A program made the position numbers and the translations under genes. Below are positions 52,611 to 60,880 of a stretch of 64,000 nucleotides of DNA, piece by piece; the stretch's first letter is position 1, and each line of letters starts with the position of its first letter. Source of the stretch: Hyphomicrobiales bacterium. GTDB lineage: Bacteria; Pseudomonadota; Alphaproteobacteria; Rhizobiales; Rhizobiaceae. The notes under the pieces are model-generated. The model worked only from the letters and a program-made list of their open reading frames with translations. It made no database searches and was not told the DNA's origin. The stretch is from positions 62,001-126,000 of the forward strand of contig UCAG01000009.1 in NCBI GenBank assembly GCA_900470285.1, given 5' to 3'.

Positions 52611-52824
52611 CTAGAGCGGTTTACGTCCAGATTGGATCATAGCGCTCGCTCTAGATTCTTTATTTGGTCGCATTATCACTGCCGTCAAGTTGATCCAACT
52701 TGACTTTAAAATGCTCTAGAGCATGTCGCGGAAAAGTGGGCACCGGTTTTCCGGTAACGACATGCGTAAAAAACAAAGAGATAGAGCGAGTGTAGCGGAT
52801 ACAATTAAACGCGACACGCTCTAG
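52611..52824. repeat. composite Rhizobiales palindromic repeat, about 214 bp
   Basis: Two abutting elements. The left one (52611-52719) begins and ends with CTCTAG-like ends (ctagagcggtttac ... aaaatgctctag) and contains GTCAAGTTGATCCAACTTGAC. The right one (52716-52824) runs ctagagcatgtcgcg, then an inner palindrome accggttttccggt, acgacatgcg, and agagcgagtg ... cacgctctag. Such 100-bp palindromes are spread through Brucella, Ochrobactrum and rhizobial genomes. The last CTAG supplies the stop codon of the next (minus-strand) gene. Confidence 0.8.
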
Positions 52825-54857
52825 ATATCTTTCATCAGGCGCAGCGCATCGTAAATTGCGGCATGGGTGTTGCGTGCGGCAACAGCATCGCCGATACGAT
52901 AGAGCTGATAGCGGCCGCTCTCGTTTTTATCGGCTTGCTGTGCGTTTCCGGCGATCAGATCATCATAATTGACTGATCCCAGATTTCTGGACTGCGGTTT
53001 GAGCTCAAAATACAAATCATCCAGCGGTCTTGTACCGTGATTAATCACAATCTGATCATGATCTTGCTGTTTATCCACCCCGCCATAATCGCTCCCGATA
53101 TGTGCCGTGAGGCTATTGCCGTTTCGGGAAACTCTATCAAGACGATAGGTCACGGTGAAAGTTACACCGTCTTTCTGCAGACTCCGCATATAAGGCACGA
53201 GGTTCATCGCCATGATTTCCGGCGCAAAACTGCGGTCAGGTGTCATAATCTCCACTTTTGCCCCTGCTTTTGCCAGCATTTCTGCCGCCTGTAAGGCCGC
53301 ATGATCGCCTGCATCGTCAAAAATCAGCACATTGCTGCCCGCTTTGACATCACCGGAGAGAATATCCCATGCGGAAACAACAAGATCATTGCCCTCAGGA
53401 AGCATTTCAACATGCGGCATACCACCGGTGGCAATAATCACGACATCAGGGTTTTCGGCATCAATTTCTGCCTGCTCTGCCCATGTATTGAAACGGAATT
53501 GCACACCAAAGCGTTCGCATTGCGCAAGTCGCCAGTCAATAATGCTGATCATCTCACGACGGCGCGGTGATTGTGCTGTAAGACGGATTTGCCCGCCTGC
53601 CCTGTCAGCAGCTTCAAAAACCACGACCTCATGGCCACGCTCACCGGCAACACGGGCTGCCTCCATACCGGCAGGCCCCGCACCGACAATAACAATCTTC
53701 TTCCGTACCGGTGCTTTGCTGATCGTGTGCGGCATGGTCAGTTCACGCCCTGTCGCCGGATTATGGATGCAATAGGCTGCACCGCCCTGATAAATCCTGT
53801 CGAGGCAATAATTTGCACCGACACAAGGGCGGATATCTTCTTCCCTGCCCTCAATAATTTTACGTACAATATGCGGATCAGTCATATGCGCGCGGGTCAT
53901 TCCCACCATATCGAGCTTGCCGGAGGCAATGGCATGGCGCGCTGTTGCAACATCCGGAATCTTAGCTGCGTGAAAAGTCGGGAAGTTCGTCGCCGCACGA
54001 ATTTCTCCGGCAAAATCCAGATGCGGAGAGCCGGCCATACCCTGAATAGGAATAAGATCCGTCATTGCCGGATCAGTATCAATATGACCGCGCACCACAT
54101 TGAGAAAATCAATCATACCGCTGTCTTTAAGGCGGCGGGAAATTTCGATCCCCTCTTCTGCCCCGTGTCCGCCTTCCATCATTTCATCACCGGTATAGCG
54201 AATACCGACAATAAATTCCGACCCCACCCGTTTGCGGATTTCTGTCAGCACATCAAAGGTAAAGCGCAGACGATTATCCAATGAGCCGCCATAGGCATTG
54301 TCGAGATCGTTGGTTACCGGTGACCAGAACTGCTGGATCAGGTGGCCATAAGCCTGTAATTCAATACCATCGAGACCAGCTGCTTGCATGCGCTCTGCCG
54401 CATCACCGAAGTCTTTGATAATCCGTTCAATATCCCAGTCTTCGAGGCGTTTCGGAAAAGCGCGATGAGCTCCTTCCCGCTCATGAGACGGGGTGACAGC
54501 TGGCAACCAGTCACCTTTATCCCAGCGGGTACGTCGGCCAAGATGTGTGAGCTGGATCATCACCGCCGCACCGTGCTCATGACATTCATCAGCTAAGGCC
54601 TTCATCCACGGCACAACTTCATCTTTATAAGCAAGCACATTATTGAAAACCGGCGGACTGTCACGCGAAACAGTTGCCGATCCCGCTGTCATTGTCAGTG
54701 CCACACCAGCCTTTGCGCGTTCCACGTGATAGGCGCGATAGGCATCTTTTGGCATACCATCCTCAGGATAAGCAGGCTCATGGGATGTTGTGATAATACG
54801 GTTGCGAAGCCGCAAATGTTTAAGCTGATATGGCTGTAAGAGCGGATCATTATGCAT
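52821..54857 (-). CDS. FMN/FAD/Fe-S oxidoreductase (2,4-dienoyl-CoA reductase / trimethylamine dehydrogenase family)
   Basis: The 678-residue protein has an N-terminal Old Yellow Enzyme TIM barrel for FMN (LRNRIITTSHEPAYPEDGMPKD, VMIQLTHLGRR, AAGLDGIELQAYGHLIQQFWSP, GGSLDNRLRFT), an iron-sulfur loop, and a C-terminal FAD/NAD domain (KIVIVGAGPAGMEAARVAGERGHEV). Relatives include TMADH, FadH, dimethylglycine demethylase DgcA and N-methylproline demethylase StcD; the sequence looks most like the latter two, which would release formaldehyde from an N-methylated amino acid. The Fe-S loop reads CVGANYC ... AYCIHNP, with Ala at the usual second Cys. Its TAG stop lies in a repeat. A divergent TetR gene probably regulates it. 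Confidence 0.85.
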   Translation of the reverse strand: MHNDPLLQPYQLKHLRLRNRIITTSHEPAYPEDGMPKDAYRAYHVERAKAGVALTMTAGSATVSRDSPPVFNNVLAYKDEVVPWMKALADECHEHGAAVMIQLTHLGRRTRWDKGDWLPAVTPSHEREGAHRAFPKRLEDWDIERIIKDFGDAAERMQAAGLDGIELQAYGHLIQQFWSPVTNDLDNAYGGSLDNRLRFTFDVLTEIRKRVGSEFIVGIRYTGDEMMEGGHGAEEGIEISRRLKDSGMIDFLNVVRGHIDTDPAMTDLIPIQGMAGSPHLDFAGEIRAATNFPTFHAAKIPDVATARHAIASGKLDMVGMTRAHMTDPHIVRKIIEGREEDIRPCVGANYCLDRIYQGGAAYCIHNPATGRELTMPHTISKAPVRKKIVIVGAGPAGMEAARVAGERGHEVVVFEAADRAGGQIRLTAQSPRRREMISIIDWRLAQCERFGVQFRFNTWAEQAEIDAENPDVVIIATGGMPHVEMLPEGNDLVVSAWDILSGDVKAGSNVLIFDDAGDHAALQAAEMLAKAGAKVEIMTPDRSFAPEIMAMNLVPYMRSLQKDGVTFTVTYRLDRVSRNGNSLTAHIGSDYGGVDKQQDHDQIVINHGTRPLDDLYFELKPQSRNLGSVNYDDLIAGNAQQADKNESGRYQLYRIGDAVAARNTHAAIYDALRLMKDI

Positions 54858-54886
54858 GTTATTCCCCTTTTTTGAGGAAGCCTAAT

Positions 54887-54933
54887 TAAAATGTACATTA
54901 CTGTCAATTTTATATGCAGCAGTGTACATTTTA
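54887..54933. promoter_or_regulatory. candidate TetR operator, paired TGTACA dyads
   Basis: Perfect 11-base arms taaaatgtaca (54887-54897) and tgtacatttta (54923-54933). Each contains the palindrome TGTACA, with centres 31 bp apart, about three helical turns. The element lies in the 156-bp divergent gap between the oxidoreductase and tetR genes, over the oxidoreductase promoter. Confidence 0.6.
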
Positions 54934-55013
54934 TCGCAGGTACAGTAACCTTACAAAACAGGCAGGCGATAAATATCTGATAAAACAGAATTTTATTCTG
55001 TGCGGGAGAACAG

Positions 55014-55652
55014 ATGACAACAATTGCAACGGACACAGACAGCGGCTGGCGTGGTTCCAAAGAACTTTGGCTGAGCGCTGCTTATCAGGTATTGCTGGAA
55101 AGCGGGGTTGATAATGTCCGGATTCTGACGCTGGCCAAAATGCTGAAATTATCACGCACCAGTTTCTACTGGTTTTTTAAAGACCGCGAGGCCCTACTTG
55201 AAGCGCTGTTGCAGCTTTGGCAGGAAAAGAACACCACTGCCCTGCTCCGGCAGGCCGGTACAGATGCACAAAGCCTGAGCGAAGCCACCCTCAACTTGTT
55301 TGACTGCTGGCTTGATCGCGATGTTTTTGACAGCAGCTTCGAACATGCTGTGCGCAGTTGGGGTGTACAGTCACCTGCTGTCGCGCTGGCTTTAAGTGAA
55401 GCTGACGCTACCCGGCTTGAAGCCATCAAATCCATGTTTATTCGTCACGGTTGTGAGCCTCTGCTGGCGGATGTCCGTTCAAGGGCACTTTATCTGACCC
55501 AGATCGGTTACATCAGCCTCAATACAAATGAGGATGTAGCAGTACGAATGCAGCGTGTGCCGTCTTATGTCGCAATATTCTCCGGCACCCTGCCCTCTGC
55601 CCGTGAGCTTGATCAGTTTCATCAGCGCCATTCTTACAGACATCACCTGTAA
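55014..55652 (+). CDS. TetR-family transcriptional regulator
   Basis: The 212-residue protein has the N-terminal TetR helix-turn-helix (LWLSAAYQVLLESGVDNVRILTLAKMLKLSRTSFYWFFKDREALLEALLQLW) and a helical ligand domain. ATG 55014 follows GGGAG. It is divergent from the flavin oxidoreductase gene and most likely represses it, with an N-methylated amino acid or similar compound as inducer (inference). The ligand domain is not of a type I can name. Confidence 0.9.
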   Translation: MTTIATDTDSGWRGSKELWLSAAYQVLLESGVDNVRILTLAKMLKLSRTSFYWFFKDREALLEALLQLWQEKNTTALLRQAGTDAQSLSEATLNLFDCWLDRDVFDSSFEHAVRSWGVQSPAVALALSEADATRLEAIKSMFIRHGCEPLLADVRSRALYLTQIGYISLNTNEDVAVRMQRVPSYVAIFSGTLPSARELDQFHQRHSYRHHL

Positions 55653-55761
55653 CAGATTTGGCGCTGCCGGCATTATCTGCTATCAGAACAATCGCAATAT
55701 ACGCTCCGTTTAAAACGATGCGCATTGCCAGACAGCATTCATCCGCAGAAATTGAGACGCC

Positions 55762-56364
55762 ATGTTTACGCTAGCAAAACGAGAAGTTTTTGAGCAGGAA
55801 ATCAAACGAAGCCGTTTTCTTGCCATTGCACTTCCGGTTGCAGATGAAGAGGCTGCAAAAGATTTCATTGCGCGTGAATCTTATAGTGATGCCAATCATA
55901 ATTGCTGGGCGTGGCGTATGGGGCAAAATTATCGTTTCAATGATGATGGTGAGCCAAGCGGCACAGCGGGCAAACCAATCCTGCAAGCTATTGACGGATT
56001 GGAACTCGATAATGTTGTGGTGCTGGTCACCCGATGGTTTGGCGGAACATTGCTTGGCAGCGGCGGTCTGATCCGTGCTTATGGCGGCACCGCAGCTTTA
56101 TGTCTGCGCGCTTCCGAGCTGGTTGAGCTTATCCCCACTCAGACAAGTTATATCCGCGCACATTTTTCAGAGCTGGCTTTAATTAAAGCGCGCCTTTCAG
56201 GTATCGAACATCTGACAATCACATCAGAGGAATTTCACAACACCGGAGCGGATTTGCGCTTGGAAATTCCGTCACAACAAATAGACATAGTGCTGCGTAT
56301 GCTCACAGATATAACAGCAGGCAGAATTCAGATTGCCGACAAGGCAGAAGATCTGAGTTTCTAA
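55762..56364 (+). CDS. yigZ: YigZ/IMPACT-family protein
   Basis: The 200-residue protein has the UPF0029 core: KRSRFLAIALPVADEEAAKDFI, SDANHNCWAWRMGQNYRFNDDGEPSGTAGKPILQAI and VVVLVTRWFGGTLLGSGGLIRAYGGTAALCL. The C-terminal domain (about 135-200) resembles the small ferredoxin-like YigZ tail. The eukaryotic relative IMPACT inhibits Gcn2; the bacterial function is not established. It stands between tetR and the repABC region. Confidence 0.92.
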   Translation: MFTLAKREVFEQEIKRSRFLAIALPVADEEAAKDFIARESYSDANHNCWAWRMGQNYRFNDDGEPSGTAGKPILQAIDGLELDNVVVLVTRWFGGTLLGSGGLIRAYGGTAALCLRASELVELIPTQTSYIRAHFSELALIKARLSGIEHLTITSEEFHNTGADLRLEIPSQQIDIVLRMLTDITAGRIQIADKAEDLSF

Positions 56365-56790
56365 AACCGGTCAGTCGTGTTGACAGCTGTCAACCGGATC
56401 ACAAGTCAGGCGCAACTGCAATCTGACAAGCATTCAAAACCACCAGCATTCTCTGCCCGTCACTCACATAAAAACATCTCAAAGCAGATATTTCATATTA
56501 GATGCGAGAAAGTCTTTATACTTTCCGGGCAATGAAAACTGCGTTGCAGACCGGTTAATATTCGTTAACTATAAATAATTTGACTTTCCTTGCAGGATTT
56601 TACACTCTTCTAACGAAAAATTACAAAATCTTGCCGGTTTACCGTTACTCGCCATCGCATCTGTTATTTGCGTTTTCCAGTGTTGATTTAAGCACTTGCG
56701 TTAACAGATTAGTAATTTTGTCCGAATCGTAGCATGATGGGCAAAGAAAAGCAGTGGTTTATGACTATACACGGCCAGTGCGCATAAAGG
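56365..56790. other. repA upstream region
   Basis: About 425 bases without a gene. It holds parS at 56379 and the repABC promoter, presumably repressed by RepA/RepB. AT-rich sequence at 56560-56640 and a weak -10-like TTAGTAAT near 56708 are the only other signals I see. Confidence 0.5.
56379..56394. promoter_or_regulatory. parS centromere-like palindrome, copy 1
   Basis: GTTGACAGCTGTCAAC is a perfect 16-bp palindrome that fits the repABC parS consensus GTTNNNNGCNNNNAAC. It lies upstream of repA. RepB is the expected ligand. Confidence 0.85.
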
Positions 56791-58083
56791 TTGAATAAAT
56801 TGACGACGAATTGGGCAGATATTGTTGCTGATGCACAGCAGCATTTGGCAAGCACAAGCAAAGCCGCAAATGCGCCTTTGGCGGCAGACCGCGCGATAGC
56901 TGCGGATGCAGAGCTTTTATCTGCACAGTTACAGGCAATGCGCGAGCGTCTGTTTGCTCCTGCATCCAACAAGATCCTGCGCAAATTCAGCAGCAGTGAG
57001 GCAGCCAAGCTTATTGGCGTTTCCGACAGCTATCTGCGTCAGCTATCCATTGCAGGCGAAGGTCCGCAGCCGGAAACCGGCTCCGGCGGACGCCGTCTCT
57101 ATACACTGGAAGATATTAATGCGCTGCGCCATTTGCTGACCGAGCAAAATGCCAATAAGAGCCGCAACTATCTGCCATGGCGCGACGAAGAACGTGGGGA
57201 GCATCTGCAGGTCATTGCTGTCACCAATTTCAAGGGCGGCTCAGGCAAAACCACAACCACCACCCATCTGGCGCAGCATCTGGCTCTGTCCGGCCTGCGC
57301 GTCTTGGCGGTTGATCTCGATCCGCAGGCATCCATGTCTGCATTGTTCGGTTATCAGCCTGAACTGGATCTCAGCGGTAATGATACCCTCTATGGTGCTA
57401 TCCGTTATGATGAGGCACAGCGCCCTCTGCGCGATATTATCCGCAAAACCTATTTTGACGGTCTCGATCTCGTGCCGGGCAATCTGGAACTGCAGGAATT
57501 TGAACATACCACACCGCGTGTTCTCGCAGAGCGTCGCGGCCCTGCCGCAGATATGTTCTTCACCCGTGTTCAGGCTGCTTTGCAATCGGTTGCGGATGAT
57601 TATGACGTCGTTGTTCTGGACTGCCCGCCTCAACTCGGCTTCCTGACTTTGTCTGCACTATGTGCAGCAACATCAGTGATTGTCACCGTGCATCCGCAGA
57701 TGCTCGATGTTGCTTCCATGAGCCAGTTCCTGTTCATGACCTCCGATTTGCTCTCCGTGGTACGTGAGGCCGGCGGATCTCTCAATTTCGACTTTCTGCG
57801 CTACCTGATTACACGTTATGAGCCAAATGACGGTCCGCAAGCGCAAATCGCAGGTTTTCTGCGCGCCCAGTTTGGTGAACGTGTGCTCACAGCACCAATG
57901 GTCAAATCAACAGCTGTTTCCGATGCGGGCCTGACCAAACAAACACTTTACGAGGTTGGCCGTGAAAATTTCAGCCGTGTTACTTATGACAGGGCGATGG
58001 AGTCGTTGACAGCTGTCAACGCTGAGATTGAGGCACTGATCTATTCCGCCTGGAACCGTCCGGCGAGGGGAGGCAAGGCATGA
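56791..58083 (+). CDS. repA: replicon partition ATPase RepA (ParA family)
   Basis: The 430-residue protein is a repABC-type ParA: a MerR-like helix-turn-helix (FSSSEAAKLIGVSDSYLRQLSIAGEGPQPE; about 67-95), then Walker A VTNFKGGSGKTTTTTHLAQHL (about 144-164), Walker A' DLDPQASMSALFGYQ and YDVVVLDCPPQLGFL. It separates sister replicons with RepB and represses its own operon. No ATG fits: the frame begins at TTG 56791, directly after AAAGG, or at TTG 56800, where the spacing of nine bases is better. The stop overlaps repB by four bases. A parS palindrome is embedded near its 3' end. Confidence 0.95.
   Translation: MNKLTTNWADIVADAQQHLASTSKAANAPLAADRAIAADAELLSAQLQAMRERLFAPASNKILRKFSSSEAAKLIGVSDSYLRQLSIAGEGPQPETGSGGRRLYTLEDINALRHLLTEQNANKSRNYLPWRDEERGEHLQVIAVTNFKGGSGKTTTTTHLAQHLALSGLRVLAVDLDPQASMSALFGYQPELDLSGNDTLYGAIRYDEAQRPLRDIIRKTYFDGLDLVPGNLELQEFEHTTPRVLAERRGPAADMFFTRVQAALQSVADDYDVVVLDCPPQLGFLTLSALCAATSVIVTVHPQMLDVASMSQFLFMTSDLLSVVREAGGSLNFDFLRYLITRYEPNDGPQAQIAGFLRAQFGERVLTAPMVKSTAVSDAGLTKQTLYEVGRENFSRVTYDRAMESLTAVNAEIEALIYSAWNRPARGGKA
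58005..58020. promoter_or_regulatory. parS centromere-like palindrome, copy 2 (inside repA)
   Basis: The same GTTGACAGCTGTCAAC as copy 1, inside the coding sequence of repA. Here it encodes Leu-Thr-Ala-Val-Asn in the frame; the sequence is identical base for base although only the protein would constrain it, so it is probably selected as DNA. Confidence 0.85.
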
Positions 58084-59165
58084 ACAGCTCAAGCCGCAAA
58101 AATCAGCTGAAAGCTCTGTTCGGTGCGCCTTTACCGGCAGCAACTGAGCAACAAATCCCTGAAATTTCAGTCTCATCACCACAAACCGAAGCTCCGGTAT
58201 CAATACCGGAAAAAGCACCCGATCCGCTTGTACGCCCCTCAGCCAGCCGTTCCGGCGCCGTCAAAGCTATGGGCTTGTCTCTGGCTGATATGTCGCGTGA
58301 ACTCGAGAATGCCAAGCAACTCTCTGACAGCCTTGCCAAAGGCGATCAGGTTGTTGAACTGGATGCCTCCCTGATTGATGCTTCTTTTGTTGAGGATCGC
58401 CTGACCCGTCAGGAAACCGATGACCCAGAGTTTCTCACTCTGGTGCAAAGCCTGCATCAGCATGGCCAGCAAGTACCTATTCTGGTACGTCCGCATCCCG
58501 ATCATGCAGGGCGTTTTCAGGCCGCCTATGGTCACCGCCGTATGCGTGCTGCAGCCCGTCTCGGATTGCCGGTAAAAGCACTCATCAAACCTCTGACAGA
58601 TGCAGAACTTGTTCTTGCCCAAGGTAAAGAAAACAGCGAGCGCCGCGATCTGTCTTTCATTGAACGCGCTTTATTTGCTCAGGCTTTAATTGAACGCGGT
58701 TTTGAACGATCAACTGTTCAGGATGCACTGTCGCTGCATAAAGCGGAAATGACACGTTTCCTGCAGGTTGCAGCAGCCATTCCGGAACTGATAATCCGTG
58801 CAATCGGCCCTGCACCAAAAGTCGGAAGACCCCGCTGGATGCAGCTGGCAGATGTTTTGCGCGATAAGTTACAGCTCAAACAAGCGCAGCGCATTATCAC
58901 TGAAAACGACTTCAAAAATGCTGAAACGGATCTCCGCTTTCAGCATCTCTTACAGAAGCTCACAGTGACTGAGAAACAGGAGCCCGGCAAACCGGCAGAA
59001 CAAAAGCTGCAAACGCGCAATGGCGAAAGTCTGGGCCTGTTACGCTTACAACAGGGCAGGGCGCAGTTTGATCTGCAACGCCACGATGCGGAAAGTTTTG
59101 CCGAATATCTGGCCGGTGAAATGGCTGAACTTTATGAAAGATTTCAGCAGACGAAAAACGGATAA
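58080..59165 (+). CDS. repB: replicon partition protein RepB (ParB family)
   Basis: The 361-residue protein has a disordered N-terminus, the ParB domain with VQSLHQHGQQVPILVRPHPDHAGRFQAAYGHRRMRAAARLGLPVKALI and LAQGKENSERRDLSFIERALFAQAL (ParB box II), and a helix-turn-helix (DALSLHKAEMTRFLQVAAAIP). It binds parS and activates RepA. ATG 58080 overlaps the repA stop by four bases (ATGA), typical for repAB. Confidence 0.95.
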   Translation: MNSSSRKNQLKALFGAPLPAATEQQIPEISVSSPQTEAPVSIPEKAPDPLVRPSASRSGAVKAMGLSLADMSRELENAKQLSDSLAKGDQVVELDASLIDASFVEDRLTRQETDDPEFLTLVQSLHQHGQQVPILVRPHPDHAGRFQAAYGHRRMRAAARLGLPVKALIKPLTDAELVLAQGKENSERRDLSFIERALFAQALIERGFERSTVQDALSLHKAEMTRFLQVAAAIPELIIRAIGPAPKVGRPRWMQLADVLRDKLQLKQAQRIITENDFKNAETDLRFQHLLQKLTVTEKQEPGKPAEQKLQTRNGESLGLLRLQQGRAQFDLQRHDAESFAEYLAGEMAELYERFQQTKNG

Positions 59166-59217
59166 ATCTATCCCCGTCTTTTCTCTGTGCGTTAGTAATG
59201 CGTATCAGGCGTTGCAA

Positions 59218-59247
59218 ATAATTTCAGAAGTAACAGACTGAAATTAT
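59218..59247. repeat. 10-bp inverted repeat in the repB-repC gap
   Basis: Arms ataatttcag (59218-59227) and ctgaaattat (59238-59247) lie shortly after repB. It is not GC-rich enough to be a terminator and could bind a protein or fold in the message. Confidence 0.45.
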
Positions 59248-59358
59248 CAACAGCATAAATGAAGGAACCACACGGTTTATGGAGTGAGAAGGGCACTACC
59301 AAATCAAAAGCCCCGAAAACGACAAAACCAGTTTTAACAGATAGGAAAAAACGGCAAG

Positions 59359-59415
59359 AAAAAAGGCCCCCTGAACGTTACCGAACCGGAAGCCCTCTTT
59401 CGATGTAGCAATTAG
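59359..59415 (-). ncRNA. repABC antisense control RNA (incA/ctRNA)
   Basis: In the repB-repC gap, on the minus strand, a terminator-like stem (GGCTTCC / GGGGGCC, complements of 59388-59394 and 59365-59371) is followed by TTTTTT. Upstream is a good -35 box TTGACT (complement of 59439-59444) with a weaker -10 about 17-22 bases away (TTCTCT or TCTAAT). This is the position and structure of the small antisense RNA that keeps repC translation low in repABC replicons. The 5' end is estimated at 59410-59415. Confidence 0.75.
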
Positions 59416-59495
59416 AGAGAATCACTTTCGCGATCAAAAGTCAAGAGTCGGCAATGTTCCGGCAGTGTTTTTGCTTGCCTCAAATGAGGTAACAA

Positions 59496-60734
59496 ATGAC
59501 TGAGCATTTTGCGACGTCCCCGTTTGGCGGGCGAATGATGAATGCTGCGCATTTTCTGAGTTACGAAAAACTTCGGCAACAACAGAAAGAATTGCGTCAG
59601 AAACAGAGTGAAACTGAGCAGGATCATCACAGCATTGATCGCTGGAAGCTGTTGCGTGCTTTAACAGAAGCCCGTGAAGCCTATCAGCTGTCTTCGCGCA
59701 CGATTGCTGTTCTCGAAGCTCTGCTGAGTTTCTACCCCGATAAAATACTCGACAGCCGTGTCGCGCTGATCGTCTTTCCGTCCAATCACGAGCTTTCCAT
59801 GCGCTTGCGCGGAATGTCAGCACCGACAATCCGCCGGCATATTGCCATTCTGGTTGAACTTGGTTTCATTTTGCGCCGTGACAGCCCCAATGGTAAGCGT
59901 TTTGTACGCCGTGACAGCAATGGTGAAATTGCCATGGCCTTCGGCTTTGACCTGTCACCACTGACATTTAAAGCAGCAGAAATTGAAACCCATGCTACTG
60001 AATTGCGTGAACAAGCACGTATCCGGCAGCAATTGCGTTTCAACATTACCATTCATCTCCGGGATATTTCCAAAACCATTCTGGCTGCCCTCAGTGAGGG
60101 ACGAGCAGGGGACTGGAATGCTCTTTATGATCAGTTACAGGCACTTTCCGGCCGCGTCGAACGCAACGGAACGCTTGATAATTTAGGCAAACGCGAACAG
60201 GCTTTGAGCATTTTGCGCCATAACGTGGAAAATCTTTATCTTTCAAAGGTTTCAGAACAAAAAATGAGCGGCAATGTATGCGAAAATGAGCACCACATTC
60301 AGAATTCAAATATAGAATCTTTTGATAACAAACAGGTTCAAAAACACGAAAACAATAAACCGGAGCCAATATCAAAAAATTTGCGACAAAACCCTGATTT
60401 ATATACTCGGACACTAACCCCTGATCTTCAGGAAATTTTACAACATTGTCCGCAAATCAGCCATTACGCACAGCATGGTATTCATCAATGGCGTGATTTA
60501 ATCCTTACAGCAGGGCATATTCGTCCCATGCTCGGGATTACCGCTTCCGCATGGCAAAAAGCTTGTGAAATAATGGGCCAGATGGATGCAGCTATTACCA
60601 TTGCTGCCATGCTTGAACGCTCAGATAAAATACACTCTGCCGGTGGATATTTAAGAAAATTAATACAACAGGCAGAGCGTGGCCAATATTGCGTAAAACC
60701 GACTTTGCGCGCCTTATCAAATACGAAGCACTAA
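59496..60734 (+). CDS. repC: replication initiator RepC
   Basis: The 412-residue protein is the repABC initiator, with the N-terminal DNA-binding part (TEHFATSPFGGRMMNAAHFLSYE, RTIAVLEALLSFYPDKI, FPSNHELSMRLRGMSAPTIRRHIAILVELGFILRRDSPNGKR; winged helix) and a C-terminal RepC domain (SHYAQHGIHQWRDLILTAGHIRPMLGITASAWQKA). ATG 59496 has GAGG six bases upstream. In this family the origin lies within repC; an AT-rich stretch at about 60290-60410 is the likely melting region. The linker that it encodes is Asn/Gln-rich. Confidence 0.95.
   Translation: MTEHFATSPFGGRMMNAAHFLSYEKLRQQQKELRQKQSETEQDHHSIDRWKLLRALTEAREAYQLSSRTIAVLEALLSFYPDKILDSRVALIVFPSNHELSMRLRGMSAPTIRRHIAILVELGFILRRDSPNGKRFVRRDSNGEIAMAFGFDLSPLTFKAAEIETHATELREQARIRQQLRFNITIHLRDISKTILAALSEGRAGDWNALYDQLQALSGRVERNGTLDNLGKREQALSILRHNVENLYLSKVSEQKMSGNVCENEHHIQNSNIESFDNKQVQKHENNKPEPISKNLRQNPDLYTRTLTPDLQEILQHCPQISHYAQHGIHQWRDLILTAGHIRPMLGITASAWQKACEIMGQMDAAITIAAMLERSDKIHSAGGYLRKLIQQAERGQYCVKPTLRALSNTKH
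60290..60410. other. likely origin of replication (AT-rich part of repC)
   Basis: A conspicuously A/T-rich segment within repC, encoding a low-complexity Asn/Glu/Lys linker. Origins of repABC replicons map inside repC and depend on an AT-rich block, so this is the best candidate; no iterons are evident. Confidence 0.55.
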
Positions 60735-60880
60735 AATAATGACCATGGTACCGACACACTCCGTTTTTATAACAGCAGCACGTTCAAACTCTTGTGCGCA
60801 ACATAAATTCTTATTTGCCTGAAGACGGATAAGGCATAGAGACAATCTGCATCACTCACAGGCATAAAGAAGTTAAACTC

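Noticed and set aside
56791-60734. integrated plasmid or phage island
   Set aside because: No integrase, transfer genes, att repeats or change of composition around repABC; flanking genes are ordinary metabolism.
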